A stretch of 54,051 nucleotides of DNA from CAZOKH01 sp964580315 (lineage in GTDB: Bacteria; Chloroflexota; Anaerolineae; Anaerolineales; Anaerolineaceae): contig CAZOKH010000007.1 of assembly GCA_964580315.1 (NCBI GenBank), positions 1 to 54,051 of the forward strand, read 5' to 3'. The translations under genes and the position numbers were made by a program. How positions within the stretch are numbered: position 1 is the first letter of the stretch; each line of letters opens with the position of its first letter. The notes below the pieces were generated by a model. That model had not been told where the DNA came from. It saw only the letters and a list, made by a program, of their open reading frames with translations, and did no database searches. This document shows positions 23,104-31,053 of this stretch, in pieces.

Positions 23104-24636
23104 ATGGATTTGACTCAGGACGTGTTGATTCAGGTTGAAGGTGTATCAAAACATTTTCCGGGGGTGAAAGCACTTAACCAGGTTGATTTCTCAATCAGAA
23201 AAGGAGAAATTCACGGCCTGGTGGGTGAAAATGGTGCGGGAAAATCTACTTTTATAAAGATACTAATGGGGGTGTATCAAAAAGATGAAGGTGTGATTGT
23301 TTTCAATGGAAAAGAAGTTGAAATTAAAAATCCTTTAGAGGCGCGTCAACTCGGACTTTCAGCAATGTATCAGGATGTGATAATTGCTGAAAAACTGACC
23401 GTTGGAGAAAATTTTTTCATTGGGAAAATTCCACATACCAAATTTGGATTTGTTGATTGGAAACGAATTTTTGAAGAAAGCAGGAAAACATTAGATTCGC
23501 TGGGATTGAACCATATCGATCCACGGGCAACTATTGTGGATTTATCCTTTGGCGACCAGGCAATGGTGGCTATAGCTAAAGTGGTCAGAGATAAAGCTAA
23601 TCTGGTGATTTTTGATGAACCGACTGCCAGGTTAACAAGTGAGGAAACGGAAACTCTGTTTACATTAATCAAGAGGTTAAAATCCCAGGACTTGGCGATC
23701 ATCTATATTTCACACCGTATGGAAGAGATCTTTGAAATTTGTGACCGTGTAACTGTGTTTCGTGACGGCAAAAAAGTAACCACATTGGATATTAAAGAAG
23801 TTGACGAAAACCGGCTTGTTTCTTTGATGGTGGGTAGAAATCTGGAAGAAATGTATGCTGTTGAGCATATGCCCCCCGGTGAAGTTGCACTTGAGGTTCG
23901 CAATTTGACCCATGAACCCAATTTTCGCAATGTCGATTTTAAATTGAGAAAAGGCGAAGTCTTGGGTTTGTATGGACTGATCGGAGCGGGCAGATCTGCA
24001 TTGTTGCGCTCAATATTTGGCGCAAACCCCATTGATGAAGGGGAGATTATTATTAACGGGAAACCGTGCAATATAAATTCAACAAATTGTGCTATGCGTA
24101 TGGGAATTGGATTGGTACCAGAAGAGCGCAAAATTCAGGGTTTAGCTACTCCATTGACCATAAGACACAACATTAATATATCTTCCTATCCTGATATTTC
24201 ACAATTTGGGTTTATTAAATTACAGGAAGAGCGTTCACGAAGCGAAAAATTTGTGCACGAATTAAATATTAGAACGCCGTCAATTGAGAAAATAGTTAAT
24301 CAATTGAGTGGGGGAAACCAGCAAAAAGTCTCCATTGCAAAATGGCTGTCAAAAAATGTCGATATTTTGTTGTTGGATGAGCCCACTACCGGTGTAGATA
24401 TCGGCGCAAAAATTGAAATCTATCGCTTAATAGAGTCATTAATTAAACAGGACAAAGCTGTTATTGTATGTTCTTCTTACTTGCCTGAAGTGATCGGCCT
24501 GGCAGATCGAATTATGGTATTGGCTGAGGGAGAAGTAATGGGTATTGTTCCCCGCCAAGAAGCCAATGAAGAACTATTGGTTAGTATGGCTTCAAAAGTT
24601 CGTGTTCATAACAATGGAATTGTGAACTCAAAATAA
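23104..24636 (+). CDS. Sugar ABC transporter double ATPase, RbsA/MglA-like
   Basis: A 511-residue protein with two ATPase domains. The first has Walker A GENGAGKST, signature LSFGDQAMVAIAK and Walker B IFDEPTARL. The second has the variant Walker A GLIGAGRSAL, signature LSGGNQQKVSIAKWL and Walker B LLLDEPTTGVD. The altered first signature and the GAGRS loop are normal for this class, in which one site is weak. It powers uptake through the permease encoded next. GAGG precedes both a GTG (23101) and the ATG (23104); either start is possible. Codon use is AT-rich compared with flanking regions. Confidence 0.92.
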   Translation: MDLTQDVLIQVEGVSKHFPGVKALNQVDFSIRKGEIHGLVGENGAGKSTFIKILMGVYQKDEGVIVFNGKEVEIKNPLEARQLGLSAMYQDVIIAEKLTVGENFFIGKIPHTKFGFVDWKRIFEESRKTLDSLGLNHIDPRATIVDLSFGDQAMVAIAKVVRDKANLVIFDEPTARLTSEETETLFTLIKRLKSQDLAIIYISHRMEEIFEICDRVTVFRDGKKVTTLDIKEVDENRLVSLMVGRNLEEMYAVEHMPPGEVALEVRNLTHEPNFRNVDFKLRKGEVLGLYGLIGAGRSALLRSIFGANPIDEGEIIINGKPCNINSTNCAMRMGIGLVPEERKIQGLATPLTIRHNINISSYPDISQFGFIKLQEERSRSEKFVHELNIRTPSIEKIVNQLSGGNQQKVSIAKWLSKNVDILLLDEPTTGVDIGAKIEIYRLIESLIKQDKAVIVCSSYLPEVIGLADRIMVLAEGEVMGIVPRQEANEELLVSMASKVRVHNNGIVNSK

Positions 24637-24656
24637 TTCAATGGGATGCACTTGCA

Positions 24657-25661
24657 ATGAATAAAAAAATTAGCGAACAGTCCAAACAAAACAGACCGGA
24701 AGAAAAGCAAAATGGTAAAAAGGGGATCAAAATTACCACCGAAATAACGCTTCTATTAATCATTGTGGTGATTATGGCAGTTATGGCTTTTGCTACAGAC
24801 AGCTTCTTTACAGCTTATAACATCACCAATCTGTTTAAACAGGCTTCAATCATTGGGATTGTTGCGATTGCGTCGACCATTGTCATTATCTCAGCAGGAA
24901 TTGATTTGAGTGTGGGGTCTTTGGTTGGAACAGTGGCTATGCTTGTTGCTGTATGTACCAGCCAATCAAGGTTAGGATTACCTGTTCTACCATCCGTAAT
25001 CCTTTCAATTCTAGCCGGATCATTGGTAGGCGTTTATCACGGTTTTATTATCCATGAAGTGCGTTTACCGCCTTTCATTGCCACCCTGGGAAGTATGCTT
25101 GTGCTTTCTGGGGTGATGAAATATGTGAGCCAGGCGCAAACCATTGCAAAACTGCCCGAAAGTCTCACATCTTTTGCCAATGGAAATTTTTTCGGTGTAT
25201 CGAATTTGTTGATTGTCTGGATTATTGTGGCAGTGGCTATCCACATTGTTTTAAATTACACGCCATTTGGACGAAATATTTATGTTATTGGCAGTAGTCA
25301 GGAAGTCGCCCGGTTAAGCGGTATTCGCATGCGATTAAACATGTATGGAATTTATATACTTGCAGCATTATTGGCATCCATCGCGGGTATTTTGCTTACG
25401 TCTCGCCTCTCAGCTGCCATTCCAACCGGTGGTAGCGGATATGAAATGACAGCCATTGCTTCGGCTGTAATTGGTGGTGCCAGTTTGAGCGGTGCGATGG
25501 GTTCTGTTCCTGGTACGGTGCTGGGAACTATCCTAATGACCTTGATTACAAATGCAGGTGTTCATTTGAAAATTGATCCTTTTGTGATGCAAATAGTCCA
25601 GGGTGCGTTACTGACTGTGGCAGTGGTTATCGATCAATTGCGGCAGCGTGGCCAGAGATAG
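24657..25661 (+). CDS. Sugar ABC transporter permease, RbsC-like
   Basis: A 334-residue membrane protein with a charged cytoplasmic N-terminus of about 25 residues and eight to ten helices. Family marks include IISAGIDLSVGSLVG, LPPFIATLGSM, GRNIYVIGSSQEVARLSGI and the C-terminal GGSGYEMTAIASAVIGGASLSGAMGSVPGT. It should form a homodimeric channel, since only one permease is encoded. The start lies 20 bases after the ATPase stop; its Shine-Dalgarno sequence is weak. Confidence 0.92.
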   Translation: MNKKISEQSKQNRPEEKQNGKKGIKITTEITLLLIIVVIMAVMAFATDSFFTAYNITNLFKQASIIGIVAIASTIVIISAGIDLSVGSLVGTVAMLVAVCTSQSRLGLPVLPSVILSILAGSLVGVYHGFIIHEVRLPPFIATLGSMLVLSGVMKYVSQAQTIAKLPESLTSFANGNFFGVSNLLIVWIIVAVAIHIVLNYTPFGRNIYVIGSSQEVARLSGIRMRLNMYGIYILAALLASIAGILLTSRLSAAIPTGGSGYEMTAIASAVIGGASLSGAMGSVPGTVLGTILMTLITNAGVHLKIDPFVMQIVQGALLTVAVVIDQLRQRGQR

Positions 25662-25744
25662 ATAACAGATTAAAAGGTTTATTCAGTAAACGATATTTAG
25701 ACCAAATTGCATTCATCGAGTCTTTAGAAAAGGAGGAAAAGATC

Positions 25745-26605
25745 ATGTTTTTGGAAAACAACCTGCAAGGTGTAAAACATGTGGGTATACCGGTTTATGA
25801 TATTGAGACCACACGGGATTGGTATGTTGAAAAACTGGGTTTTAAATCTACCTATGAGCCTGTTTTAAGAGATTCAAATGGTGAGGTGAAACTCGCTTTT
25901 CTTCAGCTCGGAGATATGACCGTTGAGTTATACCAGTTGTATGGCAAGGATCGTGAGGAAGTAAAGACACGCACCAATGGACATATTGATCATTTCACCA
26001 TTGATGTTTTGGATGTTGAAAAAGCCATGCGAGATGCGCTGCAAAAAGGCGCCAGGTTGGATGCAGACACACCTGATGGACCAGTACCCAATCCTTCGTG
26101 GCCGCCTGATGGGTGTCGATATGTGTTCTTAAAATCTCCCAACGGTGAAAAAGTTGAACTCAATCAAAGACTGGGACTCGATCCTAATCGACGAAAAGAG
26201 AACCTGGGCGGCTGGGCACATTTAGGGATTCCTGTTTATGATGTCGAAAAAGCGGTGGAGTTCTATCAAAAATTTGGTTTTAAGCTTGTGATGCATGTTG
26301 ATATTCCCGTCGGTGATGAGGCCATCATTATTAAAATGGTGGAGAAGAATGGATTCATCCTGGAATTCTATCAACTGGTTGGAAAAGACCGTGATGAAAT
26401 CCTCACCAGAAAAGACGGCTTTGTTGACCATATCGCGCTTGAAGTGCTGGACTGTCAGAAAGCATTTAATGAAATGAAAGCCGGCGGCTTGGAGGTTCTA
26501 AATGATGCAGTGGTTGATATGCCCATTTACGAAAAAGGCGTCAAGTATTTCTTTATTCGCGGTCCGCATGGCGAAAAAATTGAATTTAATGAAACTGTCC
26601 AGTAA
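25745..26605 (+). CDS. Two-domain VOC-family metalloprotein
   Basis: A 286-residue protein of two glyoxalase/VOC repeats. Domain 1 (about 8-143) keeps the ligand set His12 (KHVGIP), Glu61 (VELYQ), His83 (IDHFTID) and Glu138 (KVELNQ). Domain 2 (about 156-284) keeps His159 (AHLGIP), Glu207 (LEFYQ), His229 (VDHIALE) and Glu280 (KIEFNE). Both halves could bind a divalent metal, so two active sites are possible. VOC enzymes carry out isomerisations, epimerisations, lyase and dioxygenase reactions. In this operon a sugar or sugar-phosphate isomerase or epimerase role is inferred. AAGGAGG lies 8 bases before the ATG. Confidence 0.85.
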   Translation: MFLENNLQGVKHVGIPVYDIETTRDWYVEKLGFKSTYEPVLRDSNGEVKLAFLQLGDMTVELYQLYGKDREEVKTRTNGHIDHFTIDVLDVEKAMRDALQKGARLDADTPDGPVPNPSWPPDGCRYVFLKSPNGEKVELNQRLGLDPNRRKENLGGWAHLGIPVYDVEKAVEFYQKFGFKLVMHVDIPVGDEAIIIKMVEKNGFILEFYQLVGKDRDEILTRKDGFVDHIALEVLDCQKAFNEMKAGGLEVLNDAVVDMPIYEKGVKYFFIRGPHGEKIEFNETVQ

Positions 26606-26613
26606 GAGATTCT

Positions 26614-27213
26614 ATGAAATCTAAGTTTCTTCCTATAAATATAAAATACTCGGCAAATCCACCCAGTTTTGCGCCCAATGACCTGATCATCAAGCGCACC
26701 TTGTCGCAAATGCGGGACGCGTTCTATGATCAAAAGGCAGTGGATGAACAACTGACCCTCGCCGATAAACCGATAGTGGATGTTTATATGGCGCCAGTCC
26801 CGGCTGAACATGGTCATTTTATGAGCTTGATGACCATTGTTTATCCGGGTACAGTGGGCGATGAATGTTATATGACCATGGGACATATTCACACAGACTT
26901 CGAAAATGCGCCAGAAGTTTATATAACCCTCAAGGGGCAGGGACTTCTTGTGATGCAAACCGTTGACGGTGAAACTTCTGTCCTGGATATGGTTCCGGGA
27001 GAGTTAAATTACATTCCTTCGGGGTGGGCGCATCGTTCAATCAACACCGGAGATGAACCGCTGGTCTTTTTGGGCATTTACACCGCTGATGCCGTGCGCG
27101 ATTACTCCTTCATCGGTGTGGGAAAAGAGAATTTTCATAAGTGCGTTGTAAAACGCGAAGGAAATGTTGAGGTTATCGATCATCCGGGTTTTCCCAAAGC
27201 ACCTGTCGTTTAG
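26614..27213 (+). CDS. Cupin-type sugar-phosphate isomerase, archaeal GPI-like
   Basis: A 199-residue single-cupin protein. MTMGHIHTDFENAPEVYITLKG and VPGELNYIPSGWAHRSIN match the archaeal-type glucose-6-phosphate isomerase family (cPGI). The presumed metal ligands are His91, His93, Glu101 and His140. That family interconverts an aldose phosphate and a ketose phosphate through a metal-bound enediol. In an operon with a sugar kinase and aldolase-like proteins, aldose-ketose isomerisation of the imported sugar or its phosphate is likely, but glucose 6-phosphate itself need not be the substrate. The start is 9 bases after the VOC stop. Confidence 0.78.
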   Translation: MKSKFLPINIKYSANPPSFAPNDLIIKRTLSQMRDAFYDQKAVDEQLTLADKPIVDVYMAPVPAEHGHFMSLMTIVYPGTVGDECYMTMGHIHTDFENAPEVYITLKGQGLLVMQTVDGETSVLDMVPGELNYIPSGWAHRSINTGDEPLVFLGIYTADAVRDYSFIGVGKENFHKCVVKREGNVEVIDHPGFPKAPVV

Positions 27214-27256
27214 GGAATCAACCTAATACATATTTTCACAAAACCAGGATTCATGG

Positions 27257-27979
27257 ATGACATCAATTTCCAGAGAAAGCAAAGAAGTAAAGGATTTTGC
27301 CAGCCTTTTTCATTATGGTGTTTTAGGAATTGAAAAGACCACCCGCGATGTACGTGAAACACTGGAAAAGGTTCTGGCAAGCGGTTTTCAATTCAAAGCC
27401 TGGAACACCGAGATGAATTTGGCGCAGTATTCTAAAGATATTCTTCAGGGACGCATGCGTTTGCACGTGCCCATCAGCTACCCGATGGGAAACATGACGC
27501 TGAAGAAAAAGATGAAGGATTTGGAATATTGCGTGCAGGTTTTGCAAACAGACGAAGATTGTGTTTGCCTCAATTACGGCGCCATCTTGAATCATCAGTA
27601 TGATGAAGTGGAAGATGAGGTGCGCCAGATTGAAGGCCGATTTGGCGCATTCACGGACCTTGCCTATGTGATTCAGGCAACGCTTTTAACCGATGACGAA
27701 ATCATTGATGTCTGCCGCGCTATTCAGAATGGCGGGAGTAGACGAATCAAGGTGAATACAGGTTATCGGTGGGGAACATCGCCGGAAGAAGTGGCTTTGA
27801 TCCGACGTGTGTTTGGCTACAACTTTGATATTCACCCTTCCGGGAATATCAAAACGTTGAAGCAGGTTCAACAATTTCTGGAACTGGGCGTGCAGAATAT
27901 ACACAGCCTGGCATGTTTTGACATTATTGATGAATATATTGCCTTGCGTAATCAGGGAGCGCCGGTTTATGCATCTTGA
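27257..27979 (+). CDS. DeoC-fold aldolase-like protein A, with active-site lysine
   Basis: A 240-residue protein related to deoxyribose-phosphate aldolase (DERA). SRRIKVNTGYRWGTSPEEVALIRRVFG aligns with the DERA segment around the Schiff-base lysine, giving Lys165. The next DERA landmark, usually GFKPSGG-like, reads DIHPSGNIKT, so the second catalytic Lys is His193. The Asp that normally assists (D102 in the E. coli enzyme) aligns with Cys102 in DEDCVCLNYGAI. A class I aldolase on an unusual substrate is plausible; standard deoxyribose 5-phosphate cleavage is doubtful. It overlaps the second DeoC-like gene by 11 bases, suggesting the two proteins act together. Confidence 0.75.
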   Translation: MTSISRESKEVKDFASLFHYGVLGIEKTTRDVRETLEKVLASGFQFKAWNTEMNLAQYSKDILQGRMRLHVPISYPMGNMTLKKKMKDLEYCVQVLQTDEDCVCLNYGAILNHQYDEVEDEVRQIEGRFGAFTDLAYVIQATLLTDDEIIDVCRAIQNGGSRRIKVNTGYRWGTSPEEVALIRRVFGYNFDIHPSGNIKTLKQVQQFLELGVQNIHSLACFDIIDEYIALRNQGAPVYAS

Positions 27980-28685
27980 AAACAAATCTCATGATGAATT
28001 CATCGATCAAATTGCAGGTTATCTGGAGTATGCCTGCCTGGATGCGCATGCCAGAAGTAATGACCTTCGCATGATGTGTGCTGAAGCTGAAAAATTTGAG
28101 ATAGGCTCGGTCCTGGTAAACCCCGTCAATGTTTCTGAGACGGTTAACCATTTACGCGGAACAGGGATAAAAACGGATGCCATCATTGCTTATCCAATAG
28201 GGGCATACCCACCGCAGATTAAGCAATTTGAAATTCAGGATGCCATTGAGAATGGGGCAACAGGCATTACCATGCTGATGGCAGTAGGCAGTTTTAAGGA
28301 TGGTTTGTTTGAGGATATTCGAGCAGAATTGGATATTCTTGCCGGTTTGCCTGCAACCATGACTGGACGATTAATGATCGAAGCCAATGCAATAACTGTT
28401 GAACAGCAGGTGCATATCTGCCGGCTGGTAGCCGATGCCGGCATTAAAACAGTGGTTACCTCCACCGGTTTTGATCGGGGAGGTTTCTCTGAATTAGACC
28501 CAGAGTGTGTGCAGCAATTGGTTCAGACAATGGGAGGCGTAATTGATATCCATGCCATGAGGTACCAGACCAATTTGCAAGAGATCATTGCTTATTTGCA
28601 GGCAGGTGCGAAGAAAATTCTCACCACATCAGTGCGTGAAGTGATGCAAGCCTGTCGAATGCAAGTACGGGATGTTGTCCAATAA
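27969..28685 (+). CDS. DeoC-fold protein B, lacking the active-site lysine
   Basis: A 238-residue DERA-like protein. LEYACLDAHARSNDLRMMC and FEIGSVLVNPVNVSETV match the DERA N-terminal half, and GATGITMLMAVGSFKDG aligns with its central strand. The three usual catalytic positions are changed: Thr101 for Asp, Val163 for the Schiff-base Lys (TVVTSTGF), and His195 for the second Lys. It therefore cannot use the standard mechanism and may be a regulatory or structural partner of protein A, or a different enzyme. The ATG at 27969, preceded by GGGAG at 27955-27959, overlaps the end of gene A; the frame is open to 27918. Confidence 0.72.
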   Translation: MHLENKSHDEFIDQIAGYLEYACLDAHARSNDLRMMCAEAEKFEIGSVLVNPVNVSETVNHLRGTGIKTDAIIAYPIGAYPPQIKQFEIQDAIENGATGITMLMAVGSFKDGLFEDIRAELDILAGLPATMTGRLMIEANAITVEQQVHICRLVADAGIKTVVTSTGFDRGGFSELDPECVQQLVQTMGGVIDIHAMRYQTNLQEIIAYLQAGAKKILTTSVREVMQACRMQVRDVVQ

Positions 28686-28732
28686 ACATTTTTCATCATA
28701 ATGTGAATTCAATCTTTTTCAGGAGGCGACAA

Positions 28733-30274
28733 ATGAAGGAATTGCTATTGGCTTATGACATTGGAACAACGGGTGCAAAAGCGGCGCTTTTCAGGAAAGA
28801 TGCAACGATTGTAGCAAGCACCTACAAACAATATGATACGTTCTTCCCAAAACCGGGATGGACTGAGCAGTCACCCAATGACTGGTGGAATGCAGTTGCC
28901 GGGGCGACACGTGAATTGATTGAGCAAACAGGCGTTGATCCTAATGAAATTGCAGGCATTTCTTTCAGCGGGCAAATGATGGGACAGGTGCCGGTGGATA
29001 AAGACGGCAACCTGCTCATGGAAAGAGTTCCCATCTGGTCTGACGGGCGCGCTGGAGAACAGGTGGAAACCCTGTTTGGCAGATTGGGCGGCTATAAGAA
29101 ATTCTATGAAATTACCATGCAGGGTCACAATCCACAATTGTATGCACTGTTCCGCGTGATGTGGATTCGGGACCACCTGCCTGAGGTTTTTAACAAAACC
29201 TATAAATTCTTGCATTCGAAAGAATTCATTGCCAACAAATTGACCGGTAAATTTGCCACCGACTATACCGATCAGGCGTTGGGCGCCACGCTCGATATGA
29301 AAAAAAGAACCTGGTCGGATGAGATGTTTGCCGCAGCCGGGGAGAAAATCTCGAAAGATTTGTTCCCAGAGTTGCATGAATCCATCGATATTATGGGTAC
29401 GGTGACCGCCAAAGCGGCTAAAGAAACTGGCCTGGTGGAAGGTATCCCGGTCATTGTTGGAGCCGGAGATGGACCTGCTGCTGCGGCGGGTTCGGCTGCG
29501 TTGGAACCGGGTGATGCTTATTTCTACATTGGATCGGCGTGCTGGGGTGGCACCATTGAAACTGCGCCAATTGGCGATTTTGAAACCAAAGTCATTGTGC
29601 ACAATCACCTGGTTCCGGGATTGAATCATTCACAGTACGTGATGTACACCGGTGCAATTGCCCAGCAGTGGGCGGTGGAAACTTTCTTCGGTGAGCCCAG
29701 AGAGGGTGAAGACCTGTATAAAAAAGCCAGCGACCTGGCTCGTAAGATTGAAAAGAAGGATGACGCCCTGATATTTCTGCCCTACATGCGGGCGGGCGGC
29801 GCACCCTATAACAACATGAACGCACGCGGTGTGTTTACGGGTGTGGGATTGAATCACGGCCCCGAACATCTTTTCCGCGCCACCCTGGAAGGGGTTGCCT
29901 TCAATATTCGCCTGTTCCAGACCCGCTTCGAAACGTTCCGCAAGCAGCCGCTGCCAACCCTCAACATTGTAGGCGGCGGATCGCGTAATCCTTTCTGGAT
30001 GCAGTTGATTGCAGACATTACCGGACGCCGCATTACCACCAGTAGCCTTCAGCAGGAAGCCAACAGCTTCGCCGCCGCGCAATGCGCCGGTGTGGGCGTC
30101 GGCTTATACAAAGATTTTCATGAGGTGAAGAAATTGATCACCATTGAGAAAGAATATCAGCCGGATCCCTCATGGAAAGCGTTTTACGATAAGAAATACC
30201 AAATCTTTCTAGAAGCCTACCAGGGCATGTTAAAAACATATGATATGATCGCTGACCTTGAGACAACTGAATAA
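28733..30274 (+). CDS. FGGY-family carbohydrate kinase, xylulokinase-like
   Basis: A 513-residue kinase. The N-terminal phosphate loop is AYDIGTTGAKAALF. SFSGQMMGQVPVDKDG and WSDGRAGEQ line the sugar site. GAGDGPAAAAGSAAL includes the expected catalytic Asp of FGGY kinases. GGGSRNPFWMQLIADITGRRI is the C-terminal FGGY signature for ATP binding. It most resembles xylulokinases, but the FGGY sugar set is broad (pentuloses, erythritol, AI-2, rhamnulose and others). It should phosphorylate the ketose made by the upstream isomerases. AGGAGG at 28721-28726 fixes the ATG at 28733. It is the last gene of the operon, followed by a terminator. Confidence 0.9.
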   Translation: MKELLLAYDIGTTGAKAALFRKDATIVASTYKQYDTFFPKPGWTEQSPNDWWNAVAGATRELIEQTGVDPNEIAGISFSGQMMGQVPVDKDGNLLMERVPIWSDGRAGEQVETLFGRLGGYKKFYEITMQGHNPQLYALFRVMWIRDHLPEVFNKTYKFLHSKEFIANKLTGKFATDYTDQALGATLDMKKRTWSDEMFAAAGEKISKDLFPELHESIDIMGTVTAKAAKETGLVEGIPVIVGAGDGPAAAAGSAALEPGDAYFYIGSACWGGTIETAPIGDFETKVIVHNHLVPGLNHSQYVMYTGAIAQQWAVETFFGEPREGEDLYKKASDLARKIEKKDDALIFLPYMRAGGAPYNNMNARGVFTGVGLNHGPEHLFRATLEGVAFNIRLFQTRFETFRKQPLPTLNIVGGGSRNPFWMQLIADITGRRITTSSLQQEANSFAAAQCAGVGVGLYKDFHEVKKLITIEKEYQPDPSWKAFYDKKYQIFLEAYQGMLKTYDMIADLETTE

Positions 30275-30310
30275 ATCAAGACCGTAAGAGACATTACCCA
30301 TTAAGCTCCA

Positions 30311-30345
30311 AAAAGCGCGGATCAGATGTTATGATCCGCGCTTTT
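30311..30345. terminator. Bidirectional-looking terminator after the sugar operon
   Basis: A perfect 14-bp stem AAAAGCGCGGATCA/TGATCCGCGCTTTT (30311-30324 with 30332-30345) has a 7-base loop. The outer A4 and T4 provide short U-tracts on both strands. Confidence 0.85.
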
Positions 30346-30389
30346 CACTTAAAATAATTAAATCATTTAAGTAAAAAGGAAAATGTGTT

Positions 30390-30878
30390 ATGCACATTGG
30401 ATCAGGTTGGTTGGTTACTTTCTTGCTCTTATTGCCCAATGCTTTGTTTGTGATTTTTAAACCGGTGGATGCACTGCCCGAAGAAACCGGTAAAGGCAGG
30501 CGTATGCAGCTCATGGAAAAACTGGAACGAGTAGGGCAGGCGGGGTCATTCTTGCTGCCGTTTTTTTATGATTTTCAGACCGAAAACCCGGTTGGAAAAA
30601 TTGCCCTGGTTTGCATGGCGGCTGTCCTGGGGATGTATTACCTTTGCTGGGCGCGCTTTTTCCTACGCGGGCGCCGCTACCGGTGGTTATATGCTCCGTT
30701 GTGGGGCATCGCGTTGCCCATGGCTGTTTTCCCGCTGCTCTTTTTGTTTGCCGCCAGCGCAGCGCTGCGCTCCATGCCGCTGGTCATCGCCGCAGCCGTG
30801 CTGTCAGTGGGGCACCTGGCTGTCAGCGCGCATGAACACGCCCGTGTTCAGCTTGCCGGGCAGGTTGTTACAGATTGA
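30390..30878 (+). CDS. Four-helix membrane protein of unknown function
   Basis: A 162-residue hydrophobic protein. Helices are predicted at about 6-24, 70-90, 100-122 and 128-148. A polar segment with PEETGKGRRMQLMEKLERVGQ lies after the first helix, and an Arg-rich turn (FFLRGRRYRW) before the third. I do not recognise the family. AAAAGGA lies about 9 bases before the ATG. It stands alone between the terminator of the sugar operon and a repeat. Confidence 0.6.
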   Translation: MHIGSGWLVTFLLLLPNALFVIFKPVDALPEETGKGRRMQLMEKLERVGQAGSFLLPFFYDFQTENPVGKIALVCMAAVLGMYYLCWARFFLRGRRYRWLYAPLWGIALPMAVFPLLFLFAASAALRSMPLVIAAAVLSVGHLAVSAHEHARVQLAGQVVTD

Positions 30879-30970
30879 CCTGCAGACAAGAGAAAAAACG
30901 TTCTGATGAAAGATGCGCTTTGATTCTCCCGGTCGGATTTATAATAGACAGGGTTGTAAATGAAAACGGA

Positions 30971-31032
30971 TGATAGATGAAACTATAAATCAACACAGAT
31001 GAACACAAAAATATTTTTATCTGTAGTTATCA
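30971..31032. repeat. Inverted repeat of the ACACAGATGAACAC family
   Basis: TGATAGATGAAACTATAAATC and the facing GATAAAAATATTTTTGTG / AACTACAG segments form an imperfect hairpin around CAACACAGATGAACAC. The same CACAGATGAACAC/CTGTGTT theme recurs at 43244-43282 and 51157-51226. A TATAAT near its right end (31033-31038) may serve the SIS gene. Confidence 0.55.
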
Positions 31033-31053
31033 TATAATGAGAGGAACAATTCC

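Noticed and set aside
26614..27213. Annotation as glycolytic glucose-6-phosphate isomerase
   Set aside because: The fold matches the cupin GPI family, but the operon context points to another sugar phosphate and no substrate residue set can be confirmed by eye.
27257..27979. Annotation as standard deoxyribose-phosphate aldolase (deoC)
   Set aside because: Two of the three canonical catalytic positions differ, so assigning the usual reaction and symbol would overstate the evidence.
21911..30274. AI-2 (Lsr) uptake and processing operon
   Set aside because: There is an FGGY kinase and a sugar-type ABC system, but no LsrR, no LsrG (ABM fold) and no true LsrF with an intact active site in both aldolase-like genes; only a distant analogy remains.
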